DNA of 64,000 bases, from NCBI GenBank assembly GCA_026225945.1, contig JAMJFZ010001228.1, forward strand, positions 3,256,001 through 3,320,000, in the 5' to 3' direction. The translations under genes were made by a program, and so were the position numbers. The stretch comes from Cricetomys ansorgei. Taxonomy: Eukaryota; Chordata; Mammalia; Rodentia; Nesomyidae. Shown one piece after another: positions 32,524 through 42,275 of this stretch; positions within the stretch are counted from its first letter, which is position 1, and each line of letters begins with the position of its first letter. The notes below the pieces were generated by a model, which worked only from the letters and a program-made list of their open reading frames with translations, was not told the origin of the DNA and ran no database searches.

Positions 32524-32695
32524 TTTAATAAGTCACCAGACATTAGCACAACTGACACCATCATGGAAGTACCATTCAGGCCTTAAAACTCAGCACATAG
32601 GCAGCAACACCTGCCAAAATGAGAACAAAGGCCTAGTCCATCAAAGGTCATACCCTGGGAAAGTCCCAGGCAGGCACTGGCTGCTTTTGCTCCCA
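32524..32695 (+). repeat. LTR-like direct repeat, upstream copy
   Basis: TTAGCACAACTG, GCCTTAAAACTCAG, GAGAACAAAGGCCTAGTCC and GGGAAAGTCCC run in the same order at 34696-34845. If this is the 5' LTR it lacks a recognisable polyadenylation zone, and a deletion joins it almost directly to RNase H. Confidence 0.45.
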
Positions 32696-32809
32696 GCTAC
32701 TGCTACATCTTTGACTCTGCTAGACCCTGGTGCTGATGGGCTGGAAGCTTCTGGTCTCTGCTCCCAGCTTCACCACCACTGCAGTCAGCACTGCTGAAAA
32801 TGACTGATG

Positions 32810-33960
32810 CAGCACAATCTATCAGACCTGAAGAGGTTCCAGATACTGTATTGGAACAGTTTTGTTCAATACGAAATCAGGGATGTCTGGGCCACCACTA
32901 TCACCTTGGACAGGATGATGTGGGCTCAGTCCCTCAGCCAAGTGACCTCAGCACAAAGGGCTGAGCTTCTGGTGTTAACCAAGCCACTTCCCTGGGGGAA
33001 GGACAAAGCCATTACTACGTACATGGATAGTCGATACACACTGGTCATGGCCCATATCCAAGGTGCCCTCTATAGAGAGAAGGAAGGAAAGGAAATAAAA
33101 ATAATTAATCTCCAGAGGCCCAATCAAACAGGGCAATAGACTTGGCCACCTAGAGGGCAGCCCTAGAACCAGTGGGGCCTCTTCAGTCATGGATACCCTG
33201 CCTGAACCTGAATTGCTCTAGCATTCAACCAAGTGGACAAAAAGGGAAGATGTCAAACAGGAGGCAAATGGGTGGTAGTTTCTGCCGGCAGAGAAACCTT
33301 TACTCCCCGCTGTTACCAGAAGACAAGTGGTCACCAAACTCCACCAGCCACCCACAGGGACAGCTACAACTGCTGACTTACTCAGATCCAGATATTTCAG
33401 ATAAGAATTCCTAGATTTGGGTTACCTCTCTCTCTGGGATCCAAAAATGGCTCAGCCTACATGACCAAAGTTTCCCTAAATCTGGCAAAGGTCCTGAATG
33501 CTAAGAAAGAACAATGTTGTGCCTACAGGTCACGAAACTCGGGACAGGTTTAAAAAAAAAAAAAAAAAGGATAAATGCAAAGAAAACTTGAACTAAATAC
33601 GTCCTTGAGACTGATGACAATCGGACCAACCTCCTCCTACCTTTTGCTCCCCTAAGGGCCAGATACATCCCGTATTGAGAAGTTCATAAGGCAAAAATGA
33701 CTAACTATTCCCTTCTCAAGTCCTTCCAGGCCCCACAACAGACCCAAGGACTATTGATCAGAGGCTGGATACTTGCCGGTGTCTGAGCCTGCTCACAGTT
33801 TCAGCTGGGAAACCTCATATGGTTAGAGAGAATCCTGACCAGGATCCTGGAGCAAATCTGAAAAAGATCCACATCCTAAGATCCGCCACCCCTACAGCAG
33901 TGAAGTTCACCAGAGTCATACTGTGGACCACTGAACCCAGCTAAAGGAGACTACAAAAGA
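32810..33960 (+). pseudogene. broken retroviral pol: RNase H and integrase remnants
   Basis: In a live virus this part of pol degrades the RNA strand of the RNA-DNA hybrid and joins viral DNA to the host. A frame at 32807-33139 shows TSAQRAELL (from about 32945), DSRY (33026-33037), AHIQG and EGKEIK, all in RNase H order. The early acidic DGSS-type motif is not intact. Integrase then appears in other frames: CAYRSRNSGQV near 33518-33550, an LLLPFAPLRAR stretch near 33635-33660, and TPTAVKF in the C-terminal barrel near 33888-33908. Stops, frameshifts and a 17-A tract (33552-33568) break it throughout. The zinc-binding and early core parts of integrase are short or missing. It encodes no working enzyme. 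Confidence 0.75.
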
Positions 33961-34690
33961 CAATCACAGATGGTTCGCTCATTCCTGGGAAGAAGCATGC
34001 CCCTGGGGCTGTAGGTCCACCAATGAAGAAAATGGACTCTGATCCATTCAGTATCCCTACCTGACTGATATCCTTCTTGTCCGCCAGAAACCAGGTGCAT
34101 AACACTTTCTCGGTGGGGTTGTGAAACCGAGTACTCATGGGGACATACTGATCCTTTCAGAGTTCTAGAAAGGAACCTGCATGTGGTCATGGGTGATGCA
34201 ATCCAATATCCATGAAGATTAGAGCTTGACAGGAAGCCAACAATCATTCTTAGGAAACCAGTAGAACTGGGGAGTCAGATTATATCTTCACAATCTAGAC
34301 CCAGCAGCATATTTACTATCCCAAAGAGACCAATCCTCGATTCATCTGGCCCATCAGCCAAACTGACACATTTTGGTACTCCAGTAATATGAGCACTTAA
34401 GGCAGCAAGCCACCAAACTCCAATTTCCCCAGGAATTCCTTTAGTAACCTCAAAAATAAAGCTCTGAGAAGCAGCAGAAGTCAGCCCCTTGAGTATTAAG
34501 GATGCTGGAAAGACTATAACAGCTCCTTTATCGTTCTCAACTGGGCATAGGTCAGTACCGCTGGCTGTGCCTGGAACCCAAGCACCAATAATATGTTTAT
34601 GTTGGGATTGGCCCCAGACAAGTCTGTGGTTTGACTGATGCCCGTAGAACCAGTGAGGAACGTAACAGACTCCTGGACCAAGTAGGCCCC
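33960..34690 (+). pseudogene. broken retroviral envelope (surface part) remnant
   Basis: Follows the integrase end as envelope does in gammaretroviruses. WGCET (34114-34128), a motif of gammaretroviral surface subunits, and GVRLYL (34271-34288), matching a later surface-subunit segment, occur in the expected order in different frames. Several stops and frame changes follow. I see no furin site, fusion peptide or transmembrane segment, so only part of the surface subunit seems to remain. The 142-codon open frame on the opposite strand (34275-34703) is a shadow of this remnant. Confidence 0.6.
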
Positions 34691-34695
34691 CGGAT

Positions 34696-35030
34696 CTTAG
34701 CACAACTGGTGCCTTAAAACTGAGACTACAGACAGCAATGCTTCCACAATGGAGAACAAAGACCTAATCCAGCCAAGTCCGTCATCTGGGAAGTCCCTAA
34801 AGACACTAACCTTGCTTTTCAGCGTCTGTAGTTCTGCTTCTGACTAACTGTTCTTGACAACTGAGGTTTGCCAACTCAAGATATGGTCTCTGTGCTTAAA
34901 TGCCCACCCTGAGAAAGGCTCAGACTGCACTGGGGTCCTTAACACCCAGTGTAATCACTAGCAGGCTAATACGGACTTCCTATTGGCTTGAACTCATGTC
35001 TGAGTAGTCTTCTGGTAGATACTTCACAAC
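34696..35030 (+). mobile_element. LTR-like end of the provirus
   Basis: Repeats the upstream block (TTAGCACAACTG, GCCTTAAAACTGAG, GGAGAACAAAGACC, GGGAAGTCCC). It then adds GCTTAAATGCCCACCCTGAG (TATA/R-like zone), CTGGGGTCCTTAAC, CTTCCTATTGGCTTGAAC and GTCTGAGTAGTCTTCTGG, ending near ACTTCACA. A canonical AATAAA is not seen. Confidence 0.45.
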
Positions 35031-35059
35031 ATAGCCAGTGAATCATCTTCAGCCCCTGT

Positions 35060-35253
35060 CTTGTTTTTTGAGACAGTGACTCTCACTTTTACCTGGAATT
35101 TGCCCATTATTCTGGGATTGTGCCTGTCTCCATATCTCTAGTACTGGGATTACAAGTGTGCACTACCATGCTCATTTTTTTAAGATGGGTTCTGAAGGTT
35201 GAACTCATGTCCTCATGCTTGCAAGGTAAACACTTTACTGACTCTCCAACCCC
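35060..35253 (-). repeat. B4-type SINE, minus strand
   Basis: TTTTTTGAGACAGTGACTCTC, CTAGTACTGGGATTACAAGTG, GATGGGTTCTGAAGGTTGAAC, TCATGTCCTCATGCTTGCAAG, ACACTTTACTGACTCTCCAACCCC. The TG-rich part is missing. Confidence 0.75.
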
Positions 35254-35704
35254 TGCTGCTGTATCTCAAGCAGGAGGGGCTAAGTTGACTGTTTTGGAGG
35301 AGGCCTTATGTTGTAACGGAGGGCTCTGCATCATTTTGCAGGTTAGTCCTATGGCAGCTAGAGTCAGCTTGCAGATGACCTTTTTCAGAGATAAATTGCA
35401 TATAAGGAGTGTAAGTGTTACATTTAACAATGCTTCAGGGACATTGTCAGGAAAGTAACAGTTACTATCAAGTGATGATGGTCCCATAATTAACTTCCTG
35501 AGGAGTTTCTGAGCAGTAATCCAGTTCCTTCCACAACAGACATTTCCTCAAGGTTTAAACATTGATTCTCACTGGCCAAGCTACTATCCTTGTCGTCAAT
35601 TATGGAGGAAAATGTGGAAAAGCAGAATAGGTAAAGAAAAATACTTAGACTCATCTAATATCTCAGTTTCAAATACTTATTGATAGAGAATTCACTATTT
35701 TTTC
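35254..35704. other. no gene seen
   Basis: Low-copy looking. A 112-codon plus frame (35120-35458) begins in the B4 and has no recognisable domain. Confidence 0.45.
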
Positions 35705-35714
35705 ATTTATGTGT

Positions 35715-35758
<44 letters not shown>

Positions 35759-36018
35759 GCCAGAGGATGATTTCAGTTGTCATCCTTAGAAATACTATCT
35801 ACCTGTTTAGATGAAGGATCTCTCATTGACTTGGATCTTACCAATTAGGCTAGACTGGCTATCCAATGAGCCCTAGGGATCCTCTTATCTCTGTCGCTCA
35901 AGTCCTGGGCTCACAAATATACACCACTACACCTGGCTTTTTACATGAATGCTAGAGATGATACTGGAATCCATGTTCTTGAAAAGCAAGCACTTTACCT
36001 ACTGAGCTACCCCAACCC
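35705..36018 (-). repeat. (TG)n plus B4-type SINE, minus strand
   Basis: TG units at 35720-35757, then GGCCAGAGGATGATTTCAG, ACCAATTAGGCTAGACTGG, CAATGAGCCCTAGGGATCC, CTACACCTGGCTTTTTACATG, AAGCAAGCACTTTACCTACTG and AGCTACCCCAACCC. Full B4 order. Confidence 0.85.
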
Positions 36019-36520
36019 AGAATCTTATTACTGAGAAGCACCGATCTGTGACCTGTCCTGCGCCTGTGAGAATCCTGTTTCCCCTCCAGCTGTGTATTTC
36101 TAGCCTTCTTTATGATACATCTAAGGCTCATTTCTCTTGTGGTTACATTTAAACCAATCTCATACCCAGTTACTCACCTAAGATATCATCACGTGCAAAT
36201 GTAGGCATAGTATAAAGTTAGGAGGAGACCAAGAGAGGGGTAATACTAGATGCTGAGGAAGGACAGCAAGCAGATAGAAGGACATGTGAGTTGTGAAGGA
36301 GAGTACAATGCAAGTGTCTCCATATTTTCATCTTAACCCTCTCCCCTGTTGTGGTGGATAAGTGAATGAAGACGTAATTGATACTGCAAATGTAGAACTC
36401 TTAAGTGAAGCTCCATGGTTTCACAGTGGCTGTTCTAACAAGTGTTTGCATGATCTCCTTAAATTAGCAGTATCATGTTTTTTTTTTTATTTGTGACTTA
36501 ATTACAATAAGGTGTTTTGG
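36019..36520. other. no gene seen
   Basis: Low-copy looking; T-tract at 36479-36489 directly upstream of a SINE. Confidence 0.5.
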
Positions 36521-36521
36521 G

Positions 36522-36735
36522 GGCTGGAGACATGGATCAGTGATGAAGAGCATGTACTCTTCCAGAGGACCTGAGTTTAATTCCAAGCACCCACATCAGG
36601 CAACTTCTAGCTACATGTAACCTGCTCCAGGGTGATCCAATACCTCTGGCCTCCGAGGGCACCCAGACTCATATGTACATATCTATACATAAACATAACA
36701 TATACACATGATTTTTTAAAAAAAACCCAACAAAA
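36522..36735 (+). repeat. B2/B3-type SINE, plus strand
   Basis: GGGCTGGAGACATGGATCAGTG, GAGCATGTACTCTTCCAGAGG, ACCTGAGTTTAATTCC, CACCCACATCAGG, GGCCTCCGAGGGCACCC, then an A-rich tail at about 36715-36745. Confidence 0.85.
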
Positions 36736-36764
36736 TAAAAAGAAAAGAGTGATTTCTATTGTTT

Positions 36765-37270
36765 TAAAAAGTCATCTCCCACTCAATCTCCCCACTCCAT
36801 ACCCCTTCTGGACACTGCTTCTGAGTCCTATGGACCAACTCTGGGAGACAGCTCCTGCTCTGTAGCAGACAGAGCAAGGCAGGTCTAGGAGATCAGGTAG
36901 GAGTACTGCTCTCTGCTCCTCCCTCTACACCTGCTCAGCCCAGCCCCAAAGCCCAAAACTACCTCCATCATCCCACCCCACCACTTCCAGCACTGATTCT
37001 GAGTCCCAGAGACCAACCAAGGTAGATAGCCCCTGACCTGGTGCAGGCAGAGCAAGCCAGACCCAAGAAAACAGCCTAGAGACCAACTTGGACTCACAGC
37101 CTCTGCCCTAACACTGACCACACAACCTAGCTGGAAGGCCAGGCAGGCAGACCCTGCTCTAGATCAGACCACACAAACACCCAGAAGAACACTCTCCAAG
37201 ATCCAGCCCCCCAACTCAGAAGGGGACTCTCTAGTAGACCAGAGACTAAGGCAACCACCAGAATTCCAGA
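36765..37270 (+). promoter_or_regulatory. L1 5' region with tandem (monomer-like) units
   Basis: Two aligned units about 185 bp apart: CTGGACACTGCTTCTGAGTCC ... GCAGACAGAGCAAGG near 36800, and CCAGCACTGATTCTGAGTCCC ... GCAGGCAGAGCAAGC near 36983. A further partial unit lies upstream (CCCACTCAATCTCCCCACTCC versus CATCATCCCACCCCACC). Rodent L1 promoters are built from such units; this one is probably dead. Confidence 0.6.
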
Positions 37271-37399
37271 ACCAACCCCAGACTGAGACACCCTGCTCAA
37301 AAAGAAGCTACAAAACACAGAAGACCAGAGAAGATAAAGGAACCAAGTACAAAACATTCATTAAAGATAAGCCTAGGAATTCAGCACCTAAACCTTAAT

Positions 37400-38534
37400 C
37401 ACTCCAAATTAAGATGCCTTAACATCAGCATAAGAGCACATCTAACAGCAACCAGGATTACAAGTCACTTCCAGAATCCAACTACTCAACTACAGCAACC
37501 CCTGAACATTCTGACACAGGTGAAGCAGAAGAAAGATCTTAAAACCACCTTTATGAAGATAATAGAGTCCTTTAAAGAGGAAATGAACAAATTCCTCAAA
37601 GAAATCAATGAAAAGGCAAACAAACAATGGAAGGAAACAAGCAAACTCATTAAAAAAAGGAAAACACAAACAAACAATTGGAAGTAATGAATAAATCTCT
37701 TAAAAAAAAACTCAAGAGAAAACAAGCAAACAATTGAAGGAAATGAACAAATCTGTTGAAGATCTGAAAATGGAAATAGAAGTCATAAAGAAAACACAAG
37801 CTGAGGGAATCCTGGAAATGAAAAACCTAGAAAAGTGAACAGGAACTGCAGAAGCAGTCTACAGCAATAGAATACAAGAGATGGATGAGAGAATCTCAGG
37901 AACCGAGGATACTATGGAAGAAATAGATACATCAGTAAAAGAAAACATCAAATCCAAAAAACTACTAATACAAAACATCCAGGAAATCTGAGACACTATG
38001 AAAAGACCGCACCTAAGAATAATAGGAATAGAAGAAGGAGAAGAATCCCAGCTCAAAAGCTCAGAGAACATTTGCAACAAAACAATAGAAGAAAAATTTC
38101 CAAACCTAAAACAGGAGATCCCTATAAAGGTATAATAAGAAGCATACAGAACATCAAATAGAATAGACCAGAAAAAAAATCCCCCCCCATCGCATAATAA
38201 TCAAAACACTAAACATACAAAATAAGGAAAGAAAACTAAAAGCTGCAAGAGAAAAACAGCAAGTAACATATAAAGGAAACTAATTAGAATTACACCTGAC
38301 TCCTCAATGGAAACTCTAAAAGCCAGAAAGACATGGACTAATGTGCTACAGACTCTATGGGAACACAGATGCCAGCCCAGCCTTCTATACCTAGCAAAAC
38401 TTTTGATCACCGTAGATGGAGAAAACAAACTATTCCATGACAAACCCAAATTCAAACAATATCTATCTACATATCCCTATGTAGATATCCCTACAGAAGA
38501 TACTAGAAGGAAAACTCCAACCCAAGGAACTTAG
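37400..38534 (+). pseudogene. broken L1 ORF1 (RNA-binding protein)
   Basis: ORF1p coats L1 RNA as a coiled-coil trimer with an RRM and a C-terminal domain. Frame pieces show a Lys/Glu-rich coiled-coil part (37530-37660, EEMNKFLKEINEKANKQWKE). The conserved core is TMKRPHLRIIGIEEGEESQ (about 37993-38050), then KFPNLKQEIP and EAYRTSNRIDQKKN. The C-terminal domain is PDSSMETLKARKTWTNVLQT and KLLITVDGENKLFHDKPKFK (38298-38460). In-frame stops interrupt the coiled coil and the core, and at least two frame changes occur. The start codon is not certain; the left edge is approximate. Confidence 0.85.
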
Positions 38535-38644
38535 CCACACATATAAAAACGCAGGAAACATATAACCCCACACCATCAAAAACAATAGAAAAGACCCCCT
38601 GCACACACACACCAAAACCAACAACAACTACAAAATAACAGGAC

Positions 38645-41605
38645 CTAACATTGCTATCTCTCAACATCAATGGACTCAATACCCCAATAAAAAGACACAG
38701 ACTAACAGAATGGATTCAAAAACAGAATTCAGCCTTCTGCTGCATACAAGAAACACACCTCAACCTCAAAGATAAACATTACCCAAGAGTAAAGAGTTGG
38801 GAAAAGATTTACCAAGCAGATAGACCTAAAAAATACAAGCCAGTGTAGCCATTCTAATATCCAACAAAATAGACTTCAAACCAAAAAAAATCAAAAGAGA
38901 CAGGGAAGGAGACTACATACTTATCAAAGGAACAATACAGCAAGAGAATATTTCAATTCTTAACATCTGTGCCCCTAACACACAAGGACCCCCACATTTG
39001 TAAAAGAAACATTCGTAAAGCTTAAAACACACATCGACTAAACACACACTGATAGTGGGAGACTTCAACACCCCACTTTCACCAACTGACAGATCATCTA
39101 GACAAGAACTAAATAGAGAAATGCTTGAGCTAACAGATGTTATAAACCAAATGGATGTAACAGATAACTACAGAACATTTCATCCCCACACAAAAGAATA
39201 TACCTTCTTCTTACCATCTCATGGAACCTTCTACAAAATTGACCACATACTTGGCCATAAAGTAAGTCTCAAAGATACAAGAAAATTCAAATAACCCTCT
39301 GCATCTTATCAGCCCACCATGGATTAAAGTTGCATTTCAACAATAACAGTAACAACGGAAGACCCACATTCATGGAAATTGAACAACTACTTACTGACTG
39401 ATAACTGGGTCAGGACAAAAATAAGAAAGAAATTAGACTTTCTAGAATTCCATGAAAATGAATCTACAACATACCCAAACTTATGCGACACAATGAAAGC
39501 TGTGCTAAGAGGAAAATTCATCACACAAAGTACCTACCAAAAAAGAATGGAGAGATCATATACCAGCAAATTTACAGCACATTTGAAATCCTTAGAACAA
39601 AAAGAAGCAAGCACACCCAAGATGGCAAGAAATAATCAAATTGAGTGCTGAATTTAATAAAATAGAAGCAAAGAGAACAATACAAACAATCAATGAATCA
39701 AAGAGTTGGTTCTTTGAGAAAATCAACAGGATATACAAACCATTATCCAAACTAATTAAAAGATGGAGAGAGGATATCCAAATCAATAAAATAAAAATGG
39801 AAAGGGGGATATGACCACAGATACCAAGGAAATCCAAAGAATCATTAGGACATGATTTAAAAACCTGTACTCCACAAAGTTAGAAAATCTAAAAGAAATG
39901 GGTAATTTTCTTAATAGATACCACCTACAAACATTAAATCAAGGTCAGATAAACTATTTAAACATAACTATATCCCACAAGGAAATAGAAAACATTGTTA
40001 CAAGCCTCCCAACCAAAAAAAGCCCAGGGCCAGGTGATTTTAGTACAGAATTCTACCAGATATTCAAAGAAGCATTAACACCAATACTCCTCAAATTAGT
40101 CCACAAAATAGAAGCAGAAGGAACACTGTCAAACTCATTCTATGAGGCCATAGTCATGCTGATACCCAAACTACAGAAAGATTCAACAAAGAAAGTTACA
40201 GACCAATTTCCCTCATGAACATAGATGCAAAAATACTCAGTAAAGTACTTGCAAACCGAATCAAAGAACACATCAAAAGGAATCAAGTAGGCTTCATCAC
40301 AGAGATGCAGGGATGGTTCAACTGTGAAAATTAGTCAATATAATCCACCACAAAGAAATTGAAAGAAAAAAAAAAGACACACGACCATCTCTCTAGATGC
40401 CAAGAAAGCGATTGACAAAATCCAACACCCCTTCACGATAAAAGTCTTGGAGAGATTAGGGATACAAAGGACATACCTAAACATAATAAAGGCAATTCAA
40501 CAAGCCTACTGCCAACATGAAATTAAATAAAATTGAATGAGAAACTCAAAGTAATTCCACTAAAATCATAAACAAGATAAGGTTGTCCTCTTTCTCCATA
40601 CCTATTTAATATAGCACTTGAAGTGTTAGCCAGAGCAGTAAGACAACAGAAGGAGATCAAGGGGATACAGATTGGAAAGGAAGAAGTCAAAATATCCTTA
40701 TTCACAGATGATATGTTAGTGTCCATAAGCGACCCTAAAAAATCAATCAGGGAACTCCTAAAGCTGATTAACAACTTCAGTGAAGTGGCAGGCTACAAGA
40801 TCAACTGGAAAAAAAAAATCAGTAGCACTTCTATATACAAAAGACAAATGGACTAAGAAAGAAATCTAGGAAACAATGCCATTCACAATAGCCACATACA
40901 ACATAAAATATCTTGGGGTGACTCTAACCGAGCAAGTGAAAGACTTGTTTGACAAAAACTTTAGGTCTTTGAAGACAGAAATTGAAGACGACCTCAGAGG
41001 ATGGAAAGTTCACCCAGGCTTCTGGATTGGTAGGATTAATGTAGTAAAAATGGCCAGCTTACCAGAAGCAATCTACAGATTCAGTGCAGTCCCTATCAAA
41101 ATTCTAGCACAATTCTTTACAGACCTAGAAAGGACAATACGCAACTTTATATGGAAAAATAAAATAACCCAGGATAGCTAAAATAATCCTGAAAAATAAA
41201 AGAATCTCAAGTAGTTAAAAAACAAAACAAAACAGCATGGTATTGGCATAAAAACAGACATGTTGATCAATGGAACCGAATAGAAGACCCAGACATAAAT
41301 CCACACACTTATGGACACCTGATCTTTGATAAAGCAGCCAGAAATACACACTGGAAAAAAGACAGCATCTTCAACAAATGGTGCTGGTCGAACTAGATTT
41401 CTGCATGTAGAACAATGTAAATAGACCCATACTTGTCACCCTGCACAAAACTCAAGCCCAAGTGGATCAAAGACCCCAACATAAAACCAGATACACTGAA
41501 CCTGAGAGAAGAGAAAGTGGGGAATAGCATTGAACGCATTGCAGAGGAGACAACTTCCTGAACAGAACCCCACTAGCTCAAACACTAAGGTCAACAAATG
41601 GGACC
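38645..41605 (+). pseudogene. broken L1 ORF2 (endonuclease-reverse transcriptase)
   Basis: ORF2p nicks target DNA and copies L1 RNA at the nick. The endonuclease start is clear at 38651-38848 (LSLNINGLN, IQETHLNLKDKH). After a frame break, GDFNTPLS and [10 protein letters not shown] with the catalytic Asp-His occur at 39055-39270. Linker and RT N-terminal parts lie at 39379-39651 and 39898-40218 (KKSPGPGDFS). RT palm: [20 protein letters not shown] and LFTDDMLVS, an altered form of the usual FADD box, at 40617-40730. Thumb and downstream: KYLGVTLTEQVKDLFDKNF (40900 on). The final recognisable part (41240-41600) runs through the region after the RT and stops. At least six breaks; the Cys-rich C-terminus is missing. 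Confidence 0.92.
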
Positions 41606-41740
41606 TCATTAATCTTATAGAGACAGTTTATTAAGAAAGGAGACGCACTCTTGAAGTGGGATAGTGAGCAGAGGAAAGAGCCCCAGCGTGTGGGCCAAGA
41701 GACTCTAATGGAGCTGGTCTTGCGGAAATGAAGGTATTCT
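41606..41740 (-). mobile_element. LTR-like end abutting the L1 break
   Basis: AGACAGTTTATTAAGAAAGG (AATAAA on the minus strand), GACGCACTCTTGAAGTGGG and GGAAAGAGCCCCAGCG resemble a reversed ERV LTR 3' end. It begins where ORF2 stops. Confidence 0.35.
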
Positions 41741-41910
41741 AAAGAGACATTTGGGTCTCTCAACGTGACTATCAGACTATTGAAACTGGACCTCAAAGAA
41801 ATGGGAATTTCCCCCAGGAATTTCAGGCTTGGAGAAGGAAAAGGCATCAGACGAAGGGGAACTTGTCTCCCAGAAAGAGATTTTGCACAGTTCTAACAAT
41901 TTGTCTGGCC
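41741..41910. repeat. LTR-like block shared with 28.4 kb and 61.3 kb
   Basis: AGACATTTGGGTCTCTC, ACTATCAGACTATTGAAAC, TCAAAGAAATGGGAATTTC and CTTGTCTCCCAGAAAGAGATTTTGC. The first blocks match 28445-28560 and the last block matches 61349-61375. So this is part of a dispersed family I cannot name. Confidence 0.45.
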
Positions 41911-41949
41911 ATTTTATGGGATAAGAATGAAGCCCAGATATGCTTATCA

Positions 41950-42142
41950 TGTGCATGTGCCTATATGATGCACATGTGGTGGTGTGCACATGAAGTTCCG
42001 AGGATAACATGCAGGGCTTGGTTTGCTCTTTACACTATGTATATTTTCAGGGATGGAACTCAGGCCACCCCACTTGACATTCAATATATATCTATATCAT
42101 ATCTATATCTATATCTAAATCTATATCTATAGCTATCTATAG

Positions 42143-42208
<66 letters not shown>

Positions 42209-42250
42209 TAATATGAGGAGTTGTTGCCGGGAAACCTAGCACTTGCGTTG
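41950..42250 (-). repeat. SINE (B3-like), minus, split by a microsatellite
   Basis: CATGTGCATGTGCCTATATG, GTGGTGTGCACATGAAGTTCC, GATAACATGCAGGGCTTGG and GGGATGGAACTCAGGCC at 41950-42075. After the simple repeat, CCTAGCACTTGCGTTGTTCC and GCCGAGCAGTTCCCC (42235-42275) look like the SINE end. Confidence 0.5.
42084..42209. repeat. compound (ATCT)n-(TC)n-(TA)n-T9 microsatellite
   Basis: ATCTAT units, then TC units at 42142-42162, TA units at 42163-42200 and a T9 run to 42209. Confidence 0.95.
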
Positions 42251-42275
42251 TTCCACTTAGCCGAGCAGTTCCCCG

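Larger units (their letters stand above)
32500..35030 (+). mobile_element. degenerate gammaretrovirus-like provirus fragment
   Basis: Plus-strand order is: LTR-like segment (about 32524-32695), RNase H (from about 32810), integrase (to about 33960), surface-envelope remnant (to about 34690) and LTR-like end (34696-35030). That is the class I (gammaretrovirus-like) gene order. Gag, protease and most of reverse transcriptase are absent, and the transmembrane envelope part is not recognised. Every coding part carries stops and frame changes, so it is a dead, old element. Family assignment rests on RNase H, integrase and envelope motifs; strain-level naming is not possible here. Confidence 0.75.
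36765..41605 (+). mobile_element. LINE-1, plus strand, 3'-truncated and inactive
   Basis: The largest element of the window. It holds a tandem-unit 5' region, ORF1 and most of ORF2 in normal order. It stops within the C-terminal third of ORF2, without the ORF2 end, 3' UTR or tail. Many stops and frame changes in both ORFs show it cannot move. L1 normally loses its 5' end on insertion, so loss of only the 3' end points to a later deletion or recombination at about 41600, where LTR-like sequence begins. Confidence 0.93.

Noticed and set aside
32360..32797. 145-codon plus frame
   Set aside because: It begins in a TG microsatellite and runs through the LTR-like repeat; no domain is recognisable.
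34275..34703. 142-codon minus-strand open frame, among the longest in the window
   Set aside because: It is antisense to the envelope remnant whose plus-strand motifs (GVRLYL and downstream) are retroviral. Its openness is best explained as chance.
35120..35458. 112-codon plus frame
   Set aside because: It starts inside a B4 SINE and has no domain.
37486..38455. Hydrophobic minus-strand frames resembling membrane proteins
   Set aside because: They are the reverse complement of the Lys/Glu-rich L1 ORF1, which always yields Phe/Leu-rich frames.
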